Shown here piece by piece: positions 8,436-16,634 of a DNA stretch of 64,000 bases. How positions within the stretch are numbered: the stretch's first letter is position 1; every line of letters starts with the position of its first letter. The notes below the pieces were generated by a model, which saw nothing but the letters and a program-made list of their open reading frames with translations, had not been told where the DNA came from and did no database searches. A program made the translations under genes and the position numbers. Source of the DNA: Paracoccaceae bacterium (GTDB lineage: Bacteria; Pseudomonadota; Alphaproteobacteria; Rhodobacterales; Rhodobacteraceae); contig WKFI01000010.1 of the NCBI GenBank assembly GCA_014872875.1, forward strand, positions 62,001 to 126,000, written 5' to 3'.

Positions 8436-9284
8436 TCAGATGTCGTAGACGTTAAGATCTTCGACAATCTCGGCCGGTCCGTCAAAGTTCTGAGCCAGAT
8501 CAGCTTTGGCGCTGGCATGGCCTTCCTCGCTGTCCATGTGGATGCGGAAATGGCTGATCAGCAGACGTTTGACATCTGCGTCCTGCGCTGCCCGTGCAAT
8601 ATCCGCCGGAGTTGGCGAAAACTGTGCAATCGCCGGATGGATGTCGTCAATTGACAGTCGATAGCACCAATGGATCAGAAGGTCCGCATCCTGTTGCAGG
8701 GTACTGAGAGACTGGCAGATCCCGGCATCGCCGGAGTATACGAATTTCTTACCCTCCGCCTCGACCGAGAAGGCCATGCAATCGAAGGCGGGCTGAGCAT
8801 GCGGTACCTCGCAGGAGTTCAGAACCCAACCGTCACCCTGATACGAGAAGCCGGGTGTGATCTCGGTCACTTCGGGCGCAGGCCACGGGCGCGGCAGGGT
8901 GCCACCGCGGGCAACCCAAACCTGTTGACTGGGCGCCAGTTCGGTCCGAGCGATCAGATCCGGGGACAGAACCCCGTCCTTGCCAAACAACAGCTCGGTC
9001 TGTCGGGCAATGGGTTTCGGTCCCCAAACCTTGAGCGGCGGCGCGCCTTCGTCCCAGGCAGCGTGAACCAGTCGTCCGTAGTCCATCATGTGATCGGTGT
9101 GCAGGTGGGTGAAAAACAGATGCGTGATGTCGCTGGGCAGGCGGCCTGAGCGAACCAGGTTGTCAAACACACCGCCTCCGCAGTCGAACAGGATCTTGTC
9201 CTGCCCGATTTCCAACAGATAACCGGTCGAGGCACGGCGGGCATAGGCTTCGGGAGATCCCGAGCCAAGAATCGTCAGTTTCAT
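8436..9284 (-). CDS. Metallo-beta-lactamase fold hydrolase (RNase Z / AtsA-like)
   Basis: A 282-residue metallo-beta-lactamase fold protein. It has the metal-binding THLHTDHMMD (H-x-H-x-D-H type) and later ligands in YSGDAG and SHFRIH. The overall pattern, beginning MKLTILGSGSP, is that of RNase Z-like proteins, which also include the arylsulfatase AtsA group. Its ATG overlaps the stop of the upstream sulfatase by four bases, so the two are translated together, which makes a hydrolytic step on the same ester or its product more likely than tRNA processing. No signal peptide is visible. The precise substrate is unknown; a lactonase or arylsulfatase-like activity would fit the context. Confidence 0.75.
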   Translation of the reverse strand: MKLTILGSGSPEAYARRASTGYLLEIGQDKILFDCGGGVFDNLVRSGRLPSDITHLFFTHLHTDHMMDYGRLVHAAWDEGAPPLKVWGPKPIARQTELLFGKDGVLSPDLIARTELAPSQQVWVARGGTLPRPWPAPEVTEITPGFSYQGDGWVLNSCEVPHAQPAFDCMAFSVEAEGKKFVYSGDAGICQSLSTLQQDADLLIHWCYRLSIDDIHPAIAQFSPTPADIARAAQDADVKRLLISHFRIHMDSEEGHASAKADLAQNFDGPAEIVEDLNVYDI

Positions 9285-10723
9285 TTCGCAGTTTCCAGTT
9301 TTGGTGGTGGGGTCGCGCCCGGCGCGCCCAGTTTCAACGCGGCTTCTCGTCCGCCAAGTCTACGGATCAGGTCCGCCTGATCCTCGAATGCCTGTGCATC
9401 CACTTTGTCCGGGTCCAAACGATCCTTCAGTGCCTGCTCCATGGAAGCCAACTGCTCGGCAAACACCGGATCCTGCGCCAGGTTTCGGGTCTCTTCCGGG
9501 TCGGTGTCCAAATCAAACAGTTCGGGCGGAAAGCCCACATAGTGGTGATATTTCCAGCGTCCTATCCGCAGCATGAAGGCTCCGGAGACCGCCCCCGCTG
9601 CGTGGTATTCAGAAAACACCGGACGGTCGGAATCGTCTGGTTCCGCCAAGATACGCGACAGGGGCTTGGCCTCCTCCACCCCCGTGAACTCGGCACCGAA
9701 ATGTTCGGCAATCGTAGCCGACAGATCAACCAGACTCACCGGGGTTTCGCACAGACCTTTTTTGACCCCCGGCCCAGCCATGATCATTGGGATCGCAGCG
9801 CTTTCCTGGTAAAGGTTCGACTTCCCCCAGAGCCCGCGCGCGCCCACATTGTCGCCATGGTCTGAACTGTAAATGACCGTCGTATCGTCGGCAAAACCCG
9901 CCTGATCCAGCGCCTCAAGAATTTGACCGACATTGTGATCCAGCCATGTACACAGGCCAAAATACGAAGCGATAGCACGCTTGCGTTCCTGTTCATCCTG
10001 GAACTTCGCCTCGCTGTCCATGAAGGCATTCTGCTTTTCGACCCAGGGATGCCGTTGATAACCGTCTGCAGGGTTCAGTTTCGTTTCGGGCAGATCCGCC
10101 AGCGGGTACAGGTCATAAAAGTCCTGCGGCACGACCAATGGAAAATGCGGAGCCACCAACCCAACATAGAGGCACCAAGGCCGGTCATCCTCACCCTCTG
10201 CCCGTTCGGCCAGCCATTTTTTCGTGCGCTCAGTTACCGCCGCATCGTATTCGGTGTATTTCGACTGGCCGGGACCGATATAGTCGCCCAACATACGGCC
10301 AGGCCCGTCAATCCGCTCGTCCTCCTTGCGGATCGAGGCCCAAACCATACCAACACCGCCAGCAACCATCATCGGGATATGCTCGACATCGAAACCGGCC
10401 GGATCCTCTTCGGCGCGATAGTGCAGCTTGCCTATGCTTTCGACCGGGACACCCTTGTCCTGAAGCGCATGCCCCCATCCCCGGATCGAGCCGTCATAGG
10501 GCATCGCATTGTCCCACATCCGGGTCTGATGCGGGTAAAGCCCGGTGGCAAAGCTGGCCCGCGCAGGAACGCAGATCGGCGAGGGCGTGTAGGCGTTGGT
10601 AAACCTGGTGCCACGCGCAGCGAGCCGGTCGAGATTCGGCGTCTGGATCATCGGATGTCCGGCACAGCTCAAGGCCCGCGCCTGATGTTCGTCCGACATT
10701 AGGATCAGAAGGTTTCCGGTCAA
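9281..10723 (-). CDS. Sulfatase, alkaline-phosphatase superfamily (2)
   Basis: A 480-residue sulfatase. The formylglycine cysteine is Cys51 in PICVPARASFATG, a canonical C-x-P-x-R signature, and metal-site motifs are LILMSDEHQ near the N-terminus and YSSDHGDNVG in the middle. The start is a TTG at 10723, supported by GGAGG seven bases upstream and by lying only two bases after the MarR stop codon. The end overlaps the metallo-beta-lactamase gene by four bases, giving a marR-sulfatase-hydrolase operon. No signal peptide is seen, so action in the cytoplasm is expected, as for choline-sulfatase-like enzymes. The C-terminus (from about residue 430) is charged, then alanine/proline-rich. The substrate ester is not determinable. 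Confidence 0.8.
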   Translation of the reverse strand: MTGNLLILMSDEHQARALSCAGHPMIQTPNLDRLAARGTRFTNAYTPSPICVPARASFATGLYPHQTRMWDNAMPYDGSIRGWGHALQDKGVPVESIGKLHYRAEEDPAGFDVEHIPMMVAGGVGMVWASIRKEDERIDGPGRMLGDYIGPGQSKYTEYDAAVTERTKKWLAERAEGEDDRPWCLYVGLVAPHFPLVVPQDFYDLYPLADLPETKLNPADGYQRHPWVEKQNAFMDSEAKFQDEQERKRAIASYFGLCTWLDHNVGQILEALDQAGFADDTTVIYSSDHGDNVGARGLWGKSNLYQESAAIPMIMAGPGVKKGLCETPVSLVDLSATIAEHFGAEFTGVEEAKPLSRILAEPDDSDRPVFSEYHAAGAVSGAFMLRIGRWKYHHYVGFPPELFDLDTDPEETRNLAQDPVFAEQLASMEQALKDRLDPDKVDAQAFEDQADLIRRLGGREAALKLGAPGATPPPKLETAK

Positions 10724-10725
10724 AC

Positions 10726-11196
10726 TCAGTCCTCCAATTCTTCCATGGCAAGCTCCAGCTTATCCATGGCTTTGAATATGGCCGCGCGTTCGCTGTCGGT
10801 CAGCGAATCGAGCAAGTGGTTCTGGCGGGACCGCATATGCGGGCGAGCCTGCTCAAACAGGGCAGCGCCCTTTTCGGTAATGTCGATCAGGTGCAGACGT
10901 TGATCCGATTCGCTCGAGACGGACCGGACCAACCCTTCCTTGATCATACCCTTGATGACCCGGCTTAGCTGGCCCTTATCGAATCCGGTGCGCCTGACCA
11001 TTTCGGATGGCGCTATTTGCCCAACCGTTTCAAGCATCACGAAAACCCGCCACTGCATCAGCGACAGACCAGAGCTTTCCTTAAGGATTCTAGCGGCTTG
11101 GGCGTTCAGCCGCAGATGAAGCCGGGACAGCCGGAAGGTCAGCATGCTGTTCAGCGGAATATCCGCAGGTGCCATTTTGGGCGCTTCACTTGCCAT
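10726..11196 (-). CDS. MarR family transcriptional regulator
   Basis: A 156-residue winged-helix regulator of the MarR family, with the recognition-helix and wing region MVRRTGFDKGQLSRVIKGM and SSESDQRLHLIDITEKG. The ATG at 11196 is chosen over an in-frame start 54 bases upstream because AGGAGG lies eight to nine bases before it. It is the first gene of an operon with a sulfatase and a metallo-beta-lactamase hydrolase, and is divergent from the tctCBA transporter. Two near-identical palindromes in the gap are probable operators, so it likely represses itself and both operons until a small aromatic, acidic or sulfur-containing ligand binds. The ligand is inferred, not seen. Confidence 0.85.
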   Translation of the reverse strand: MASEAPKMAPADIPLNSMLTFRLSRLHLRLNAQAARILKESSGLSLMQWRVFVMLETVGQIAPSEMVRRTGFDKGQLSRVIKGMIKEGLVRSVSSESDQRLHLIDITEKGAALFEQARPHMRSRQNHLLDSLTDSERAAIFKAMDKLELAMEELED

Positions 11197-11237
11197 CAGC
11201 CACACTCCTCCTGTTGCGTCGAGATTGGCACCATTTT

Positions 11238-11271
11238 GTTGACTGGTCAACTTTTTTGTTGACTGATCAAC
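11238..11271. promoter_or_regulatory. Twin palindromic operators, probable MarR sites
   Basis: Two copies of GTTGACTGrTCAAC, at 11238-11251 (centre TG, then G) and 11258-11271 (centre TG, then A). Each is a 6+6 inverted repeat with a 2-base centre. Their centres lie 20 bases apart, about two helical turns, and each sits in a matching T-rich context. They fall between the marR start and the tctC start, placing both promoters under one regulator. Confidence 0.75.
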
Positions 11272-11317
11272 CTTTTTTGGCGCAGGCTTCTAGAAAGTCG
11301 TGGATAGGGAGGACGAC

Positions 11318-12268
11318 ATGACTGGATTTCTGAAGACCGGACTTGCTGCGATTGGCATGGCAGTAATGGCAACGGGTGCTTTTGCTGCCGATTGGACGCC
11401 GCCGGGGCCCATTAAGCTGATGATCGCCTTCAAGGCAGGCGGGGGCGCCGATACGCAAGCCAGACTGATCGCGGAAGAACTGGAAGCCAAGATGGGCTGG
11501 AAGTTCATCCCTGAACAGGTCACCGGCAAGGGTGGTCTGAACATGGCGGCAGCGCTGAAGGATCAGCCCAACGACGGAACCGCAATCGGAATGGCCGTGA
11601 CCGAAACCTTTGGCTACAACATGGCCGCCGCCAATGCGGGTTTCACCCCCGAGGACTTCACTGGCCTGACGACAACAGCCGGGTTCCAGATGGGCGTTGT
11701 TGCGCTCAGCTCGAAAGGCTGGACCAGTTTTGACGACATGATCGCCGCCGCCAAGGGTGGCGAAGACATCCGGTTCGGCGTGATGAGCCCGAAACTGGCT
11801 GACCTCGCCTACCTGCTGGGTCAGGCTCATGGTGTGGAGTTCAACATCGTCTCGGTCAAGGGTGGCAAGGGCGTCATGAATGGCGTGAATGCCGGAGATC
11901 TGGACGTGGGCTTCATGGCCGGTATTCAGGCCAAGGGCGTTGCTGCCGGAGATCTGGTCAACCTGGCCTCGGCGCTGTCGGAACCGCTGGTACAAACCCC
12001 GGAGGCTCCCACTTTTGCCGACCTCGGCGTTGAGTATAACGCGGACGGCTATTTCGTCTTTGTCGGCCCTGCCGGAATGCCCGATGACGCCCGCCTTGCG
12101 CTATCCCAAGCCATCACCGACATCGTAAGCGACGACACATCGAAGGCAGGCGGTTTGATTGCCAAGGCGTTCGGTGGAGCGTCAACTATTTCCGGCGATA
12201 ACCTTACTGCGCTGATGGCAGGTGACTATGCAAACGCAGGGCAGTTGATGGCTGCGGCGTCTGAGTAA
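11318..12268 (+). CDS. tctC: Tripartite tricarboxylate transporter substrate-binding protein
   Basis: A 316-residue periplasmic binding protein of the TctC (Bug) family. It starts with a signal peptide (hydrophobic run about residues 8-22, cut after GAFA) and contains the family beginning PPGPIKLMIAFKAGGGADTQ and the GPAGMPDDARLALSQAI segment near the end. The ATG at 11318 has GGGAGG six bases upstream and is preferred to an in-frame GTG at 11300. It captures a small carboxylate-type ligand and delivers it to TctAB. A hairpin with a T-run after the gene probably lets it be made in excess over the membrane subunits. Known TctC ligands include citrate, tartrate, terephthalate and 3-sulfolactate. 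The ComA-like gene downstream makes a sulfonated three-carbon acid an attractive guess. Confidence 0.88.
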   Translation: MTGFLKTGLAAIGMAVMATGAFAADWTPPGPIKLMIAFKAGGGADTQARLIAEELEAKMGWKFIPEQVTGKGGLNMAAALKDQPNDGTAIGMAVTETFGYNMAAANAGFTPEDFTGLTTTAGFQMGVVALSSKGWTSFDDMIAAAKGGEDIRFGVMSPKLADLAYLLGQAHGVEFNIVSVKGGKGVMNGVNAGDLDVGFMAGIQAKGVAAGDLVNLASALSEPLVQTPEAPTFADLGVEYNADGYFVFVGPAGMPDDARLALSQAITDIVSDDTSKAGGLIAKAFGGASTISGDNLTALMAGDYANAGQLMAAASE

Positions 12269-12281
12269 CACTCCCACCTTG

Positions 12282-12317
12282 GACCGGGTTTCATGACGGC
12301 ATGAGCCCGGTCTTTTT
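12282..12317 (+). terminator. Intra-operon terminator between tctC and tctB
   Basis: Arms GACCGGG (12282-12288) and CCCGGTC (12306-12312) enclose a second TCATG/CATGA pairing, and five T residues follow (12313-12317). It looks like a partial terminator that would raise the ratio of binding protein to membrane subunits. Confidence 0.65.
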
Positions 12318-12338
12318 GTACCCGAAGGGAGGCCAGCC

Positions 12339-12905
12339 ATGGCGGGAAAGAGCTCAAGCAACCTGATCCTGGGACTATGTATCCTGATCTTCGCTGCAGT
12401 ACTGCTGGGCGTCTGGATCCCGGCAGATGTACAGACAGGATTGATTGAAAAAGTCCGACGACAAGTGACTGTTGGCGACGCGTTGGCACCGACAGTCGCG
12501 GGGCTATTCCTGCTGCTAAGCGGTGTCCTGCTGGTTACCGTCGAGCGACAAGCGGAAGGGCAGCCCCGACTGGATCTGCGCAATCTGGGATTTACCGCAG
12601 GAATGGTGGCCCTGATCTTTGTCTCCCTGATCGTGATGCGGTGGAGCGGGCCTCTTGCTGTCGGTATCGTAAACGTCTTGGGAGACGGTGATCTTGAATA
12701 CCGCCTGCTACGGGACACCGCACCGTGGAAATTCCTGGGATATTTTGTCGGTGGGACGCTGATGATCTCGGGCTGTGTCGCGATGGTCGAAGGCCGTATT
12801 CGACTTCGGGCCGTTCTGGTCAGCGCGCTGGCCGTTCTGACCATGATCGCGATCTACGACCTACCCTTTGACGACCTGATCCTACCGCCGAATGGAGACG
12901 TGTGA
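12339..12905 (+). CDS. tctB: Tripartite tricarboxylate transporter small membrane subunit
   Basis: A 188-residue TctB-family membrane protein with about four hydrophobic segments: LILGLCILIFAAVLLGVWI near the N-terminus, APTVAGLFLLLSGVLLV, one around residues 85-105 and a C-terminal pair with TLMISGCVAM and AVLVSALAVL. It forms the small subunit of the secondary symporter with TctA. Its TGA shares one base with the tctA ATG, so the two are translationally coupled. The central part before the last two segments is hydrophilic. Sequence conservation in this family is low, so the call rests on hydropathy, size and position between tctC and tctA. Confidence 0.8.
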   Translation: MAGKSSSNLILGLCILIFAAVLLGVWIPADVQTGLIEKVRRQVTVGDALAPTVAGLFLLLSGVLLVTVERQAEGQPRLDLRNLGFTAGMVALIFVSLIVMRWSGPLAVGIVNVLGDGDLEYRLLRDTAPWKFLGYFVGGTLMISGCVAMVEGRIRLRAVLVSALAVLTMIAIYDLPFDDLILPPNGDV

Positions 12906-14494
12906 TGGGAACGCTCGATTATGTCTGGATGGGCATTCAGGCTGTCTTTCAGGGGCCTGAACTCTTCTCGATTTTTGGTGTCTCGATCTCGGTCACATTG
13001 ATCATGATTCTGGGCGGCTTTCTGACCGGGATCGCAGTTGGGGCCACCCCCGGTCTGGCTGGGCCGATCGCGATGGCTATTGCCCTGCCAATCCTGATTT
13101 CCGTCTTTGGCTACACGCCTGACGCCCTTCTTCCCGTTATGGGGTTCCTCATCGGTGTAATGAAAGGCGCAACGATCGGCGGGGCTGTTCCGGCAATCTT
13201 GTTCAACACGCCGGGCACGCCCGACGCGTATATGACGACGCTTGACGGCTACCCCATGACCAAACGCGGCAAGGCGGCCAAAGCGCTGCGGGTTGCGCAT
13301 TTTTCATCCGCGTCGGGGGACACGTTTTCCGATATCGTCCTGATCGTCTGTGCTCCGTTTCTGGCCCTGCTGGTCGAAGCCTATCTGGATCTGCCAGAAA
13401 AGACTGCGCTGCTGATCCTGTCGCTCAGCTTCATCGCGGCCGCGATTGGTGGCAGCCCAGCCAAGGGGCTGCTCTCGACCGGGTTAGGCTTGCTGATTGC
13501 CTTTGTCGGCACGGGCGAAGACTTTTATCCGCGTCTCTCCCTTGGGTCGCCCATGCTGAACCAGGGCTTCCCGATCGCCACTTCGGTGCTTGGAGTTCTG
13601 ATCATCGGCGCGGTATTCAAGGAGATGGAGACGCTGTGGCGTCAACGGCAATCACGTGACATCGCATCTGATATCCGGATCGAAGGAGACCAACGCCTGC
13701 ACTGGGCCGATATCCGCCGGCTTTTGCCCTATGTCGGTCGCTCGGCCGTGATCGGCACTGCAATCGGCGCATTGCCCGGCATCGGATCGACCCTAGCAGC
13801 GACTTTGGGCTATACGGTTGGGCGATCACGCCATGCCAGGACCAAAACAGAGGGGCGTCCAGATTTTGGTGAAGGTGCCCCCGAAGGTATTGCCGCGACC
13901 GAGGCCGCCAACAGCTCGGTGTCCGGAGCCAACCTGATCCCTGTGCTCAGCCTTGGTATTCCCGGCAACGCCGCTGCCGTGTTCCTCATCCTGGCTGCTG
14001 AAAGCATCGGTGGGTTCAACCCCGGCCCGTCGGTCTTTCGCTTCACCGCCGACACCGTGAACCCGGAACTTGTGATCGCCTTCGGTCTGTTCACCGCGAT
14101 GATGATCGCCAACCTTCTGAACTGGACCATCGGCGGGGTGTTCATGCGGTCGATGGGCGTGATGGTTCGCATCCCGAAACACATCCTGCTGCCGGCAGTT
14201 CTGTTGCTGACCCTGACGGCCATCTACGTTCAGGAAACCCGGATGGAAGCGATCTGGTTCGCGCTCGGGTTTGGCGTATTGGGGTATTTCATGCGGGTCC
14301 TTGCGATCTCTCCCCTCCCCTTTGTCATTGCCTTCATCCTGGGTGGAAACCTCGAGGAAAGCGCTCGCCAAGCCTTCGCTGCAACCGGTGGGGATCCTTG
14401 GTTCCTGTTCACCAGTCCGATTGCAGCCCTGTTCATGCTGGCCTCGGTCGGCGTGATCGTGTTCACAGCTCGTAAAACAAAAGAAAGATCATGA
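12905..14494 (+). CDS. tctA: Tripartite tricarboxylate transporter large membrane subunit
   Basis: A 529-residue TctA permease with about ten to twelve hydrophobic segments. Family hallmarks are the glycine-rich GVATPGLAGPIAMAIALPI-like stretch near residue 40 (here GATPGLAGPIAMAIALP), GAVPAILFNTPGTPDA and, in the second half, SVSGANLIPVLSLGIPGNAAA. The ATG at 12905 overlaps the tctB stop by one base. It carries the solute across the inner membrane, driven by an ion gradient, after delivery by TctC. The last four bases overlap the ComA-like gene, tying import and first metabolic step together. The substrate is not readable from the permease. Confidence 0.9.
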   Translation: MGTLDYVWMGIQAVFQGPELFSIFGVSISVTLIMILGGFLTGIAVGATPGLAGPIAMAIALPILISVFGYTPDALLPVMGFLIGVMKGATIGGAVPAILFNTPGTPDAYMTTLDGYPMTKRGKAAKALRVAHFSSASGDTFSDIVLIVCAPFLALLVEAYLDLPEKTALLILSLSFIAAAIGGSPAKGLLSTGLGLLIAFVGTGEDFYPRLSLGSPMLNQGFPIATSVLGVLIIGAVFKEMETLWRQRQSRDIASDIRIEGDQRLHWADIRRLLPYVGRSAVIGTAIGALPGIGSTLAATLGYTVGRSRHARTKTEGRPDFGEGAPEGIAATEAANSSVSGANLIPVLSLGIPGNAAAVFLILAAESIGGFNPGPSVFRFTADTVNPELVIAFGLFTAMMIANLLNWTIGGVFMRSMGVMVRIPKHILLPAVLLLTLTAIYVQETRMEAIWFALGFGVLGYFMRVLAISPLPFVIAFILGGNLEESARQAFAATGGDPWFLFTSPIAALFMLASVGVIVFTARKTKERS

Positions 14495-15297
14495 CAGCAT
14501 TTTCCGCCATTCCTGTGCCTGACAGGCAGGGTAAACCGCGCACTCGTGGCCTAACAATGATGATAGATTGGGGCCTTCCCGAAGCGCAACAGGGCGACAT
14601 CCTTGCCGCTCAGGGTCACTTGGTGGACAAGGCCAAGATTGCAGGCGGGATTCCCCGGTTCATGCCAACAGACCTGTTGAAGCGCAAACTTGCCGCCTAT
14701 CGCGCGGCTGGCATTTCTACTGCAAATGGCGGGTTGTTTACTGAACTGACCCTGCAGCAGGGTAGGTTTGACGCCATGTTGTCGGAAATGGTCGAGCTGG
14801 GCTTTGCCGTCGTCGAGGTGTCGGAGAACCTGATGCCGCTGAGTGCGGCAGCCAAAACCGAAGCCGTGCGACACGCCCGGGAAAACTGGGGGCTCGACGT
14901 GTTGGGTGAGGTCGGCCGCAAGGAAGGCATGATGACCGATGACGAGATTGTCGCCGATATCGAAACTTATCTGACCGCAGGCTGTTCCAGCGTCTATGTC
15001 GAAGCCGCCGAGATTTTCGAAGGCGACGTGGCCCGTGACGAACTGATTGACCGTTTGGACAGAACCTTTCCGGCCGAGGCGTTGATCTATGAGCTGCCGG
15101 TCGATGTGTTGTCCGGGTCTACACGGTCGATCAAGCACAAAGTCGCTTCGCGCATGGTTGCAACCTTGGGGACCGAGGTGAACCTCGCAAATGTCGAACA
15201 TTACGAGGTCTATCTGTTGGAATGTCTGCGCAGAGGGCTGGCTGGGGATTCCGACCATCCCAAAGGCGCTTTCCGGCTCGCCGGAATTGGCGGCTGA
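14491..15297 (+). CDS. ComA family protein (phosphosulfolactate synthase-like)
   Basis: A 268-residue TIM-barrel protein of the ComA family. Phosphosulfolactate synthase adds sulfite to phosphoenolpyruvate to make (R)-phosphosulfolactate, the first step to coenzyme M in methanogens. Family features visible are RGLTMMIDWGLP near residue 20, DKAKIAGGIPR, ANGGLFTELTLQQG, FAVVEVSENLMPL and GEVGRKEG. Its ATG overlaps the tctA stop by four bases, so it is part of the transporter operon. A Roseobacter does not need coenzyme M by this route. I infer either a lyase direction, releasing sulfite from an imported sulfonate after phosphorylation, or a sulfonate-forming role. No phosphatase or dehydrogenase of the coenzyme M pathway is adjacent. 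The exact reaction is open. Confidence 0.75.
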   Translation: MTAFSAIPVPDRQGKPRTRGLTMMIDWGLPEAQQGDILAAQGHLVDKAKIAGGIPRFMPTDLLKRKLAAYRAAGISTANGGLFTELTLQQGRFDAMLSEMVELGFAVVEVSENLMPLSAAAKTEAVRHARENWGLDVLGEVGRKEGMMTDDEIVADIETYLTAGCSSVYVEAAEIFEGDVARDELIDRLDRTFPAEALIYELPVDVLSGSTRSIKHKVASRMVATLGTEVNLANVEHYEVYLLECLRRGLAGDSDHPKGAFRLAGIGG

Positions 15298-15392
15298 ACG
15301 TCAAGCGGAACGCCGGGCATTCGCCAAAGCGACAGGGACGATAATGGACAAAAGCAGAAGCCGCGCCGGGTGATGCGCTGCAACACTAGCGG

Positions 15393-15418
15393 GATCGCGC
15401 CCCAGCGGCGGCGCGATC
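15393..15418. repeat. Inverted repeat in the gap after the ComA-like gene
   Basis: GATCGCGCC (15393-15401) and GGCGCGATC (15410-15418) form a perfect 9-base stem with an 8-base loop. It lies in the 245-base gap (15298-15542) between two convergent operons, so it may stop transcription, although no T-run follows. I see no convincing gene in the rest of this gap. Confidence 0.4.
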
Positions 15419-15542
15419 GCCGCACCGCCAGAGAAGGGAAACCAGATCTGGTTCAAGTTGGACAAGAAATTCACCACGGGGCAAATCGCTATCGCCTCAT
15501 CTTGAATTCCGATCCGGGCCTGAGTTGGGTTCAACCGAACCG

Positions 15543-16634
15543 TCACCCCAAAGGCGCGCCAATGTCTTCCGGGGCGATGGCCACCGTTTTGACCACCGCA
15601 TGACAGAACACCCCGGGTGCCAACCCCAACGCATCGGCAGAACGCCGCGTGATCCGTGCCAGGACCGGGCCCGCTTGTGTACGCACGGACACGATCATAC
15701 CGGGACCGTCGCCGGGGCGGATGACCTCGATCGTACCGGGCAGGATATTGAGCGCAGACAGCCCTTCGGGGCGCGTCTTGGCCAGCATGACCTCTTGCGC
15801 GGCAATCCGGACACGCACTTGGGCTCCGACCGTCTGGGACACGCGCGGAAGAAACAAGGGAACACCGTTTGCATCCAGTTCCGTAAGCCCGTCAGGGTGA
15901 TGAGCGCGTACACGGGCCTCAAGAATGGCCCCCACAGCGCGAACACCGGTGGGGGTAAACATGGGATCACCCAACACCTCGACCGCTGCCCCTTGGCGTA
16001 AAACCTTGCCCCCTTCGAGCGCCACCACCGTGGTCGCCAGCCTCGCTACTTCGATCGCGGAGTGGCTGACATACAGGATCGGGATCGCCACCTCGTCTCG
16101 CAATCGTTCGAAATAGGGCAGGATCTCGGCCTTGCGGCCTTCGTCCAACGCGGCCAGGGGTTCGTCCGCCAGGATCAACCGTGGATTGGCCAAAAGCGCT
16201 CGCCCTATGGCGACCCGCTGTTTTTCTCCGCCCGACAGCCCGGCGGGCCTGCGATCCAACAGATGCCCGATCCCCAGCATCTCCACCACTTTGCCCATAT
16301 CTTCGCCCGCCCCGGTCTTGGGCGCGAACCAGCGCCCATAGAGCAGGTTCTGTCGTACGTTCAGATGCGGGAACAGCCGCCCCTCTTGAAAAACATATCC
16401 AAGGCGGCGCTTGTGCGACGGCAGGAACTGAGCCGCCGCTGTGTCCAGCAGGATCCAATCGTCTACCGCCACCCGTCCCTTCTCAGGCTTCAGCAGCCCG
16501 GCAACGGCATTGATGACCGTTGTCTTGCCTGAGCCAGAACGCCCGAAAAGCACAGTCAGACCCGGAGGGGCCTCGAACGCAACGTCCAGATCAATGCCTT
16601 GAAAGCGGTGCTTCAGGGATACCGAAAGCGTCAT
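15543..16634 (-). CDS. modC: Molybdate ABC transporter ATP-binding protein
   Basis: A 363-residue ABC ATPase. The Walker A motif is GRSGSGKTT (about residues 32-40), the ABC signature is LSGGEKQRVAIGRALL, and Walker B is LILADEPLAALD. The C-terminal part from about residue 225 has the TOBE/molybdopterin-binding-like region typical of ModC, ending near ALGLAPGVFCHAVVK. It powers molybdate uptake with ModB and ModA. Its start overlaps the modB stop by four bases. Molybdenum is needed for enzymes such as sulfite, formate and xanthine dehydrogenases; a sulfite dehydrogenase would be useful downstream of organosulfonate breakdown, but none is in the window. Confidence 0.92.
   Translation of the reverse strand: MTLSVSLKHRFQGIDLDVAFEAPPGLTVLFGRSGSGKTTVINAVAGLLKPEKGRVAVDDWILLDTAAAQFLPSHKRRLGYVFQEGRLFPHLNVRQNLLYGRWFAPKTGAGEDMGKVVEMLGIGHLLDRRPAGLSGGEKQRVAIGRALLANPRLILADEPLAALDEGRKAEILPYFERLRDEVAIPILYVSHSAIEVARLATTVVALEGGKVLRQGAAVEVLGDPMFTPTGVRAVGAILEARVRAHHPDGLTELDANGVPLFLPRVSQTVGAQVRVRIAAQEVMLAKTRPEGLSALNILPGTIEVIRPGDGPGMIVSVRTQAGPVLARITRRSADALGLAPGVFCHAVVKTVAIAPEDIGAPLG

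Noticed and set aside
15301-15546. Small 81-codon gene on the minus strand in the comA-modC gap
   Set aside because: No ribosome site, no recognisable features, and the frame would overlap the end of modC and span a hairpin.
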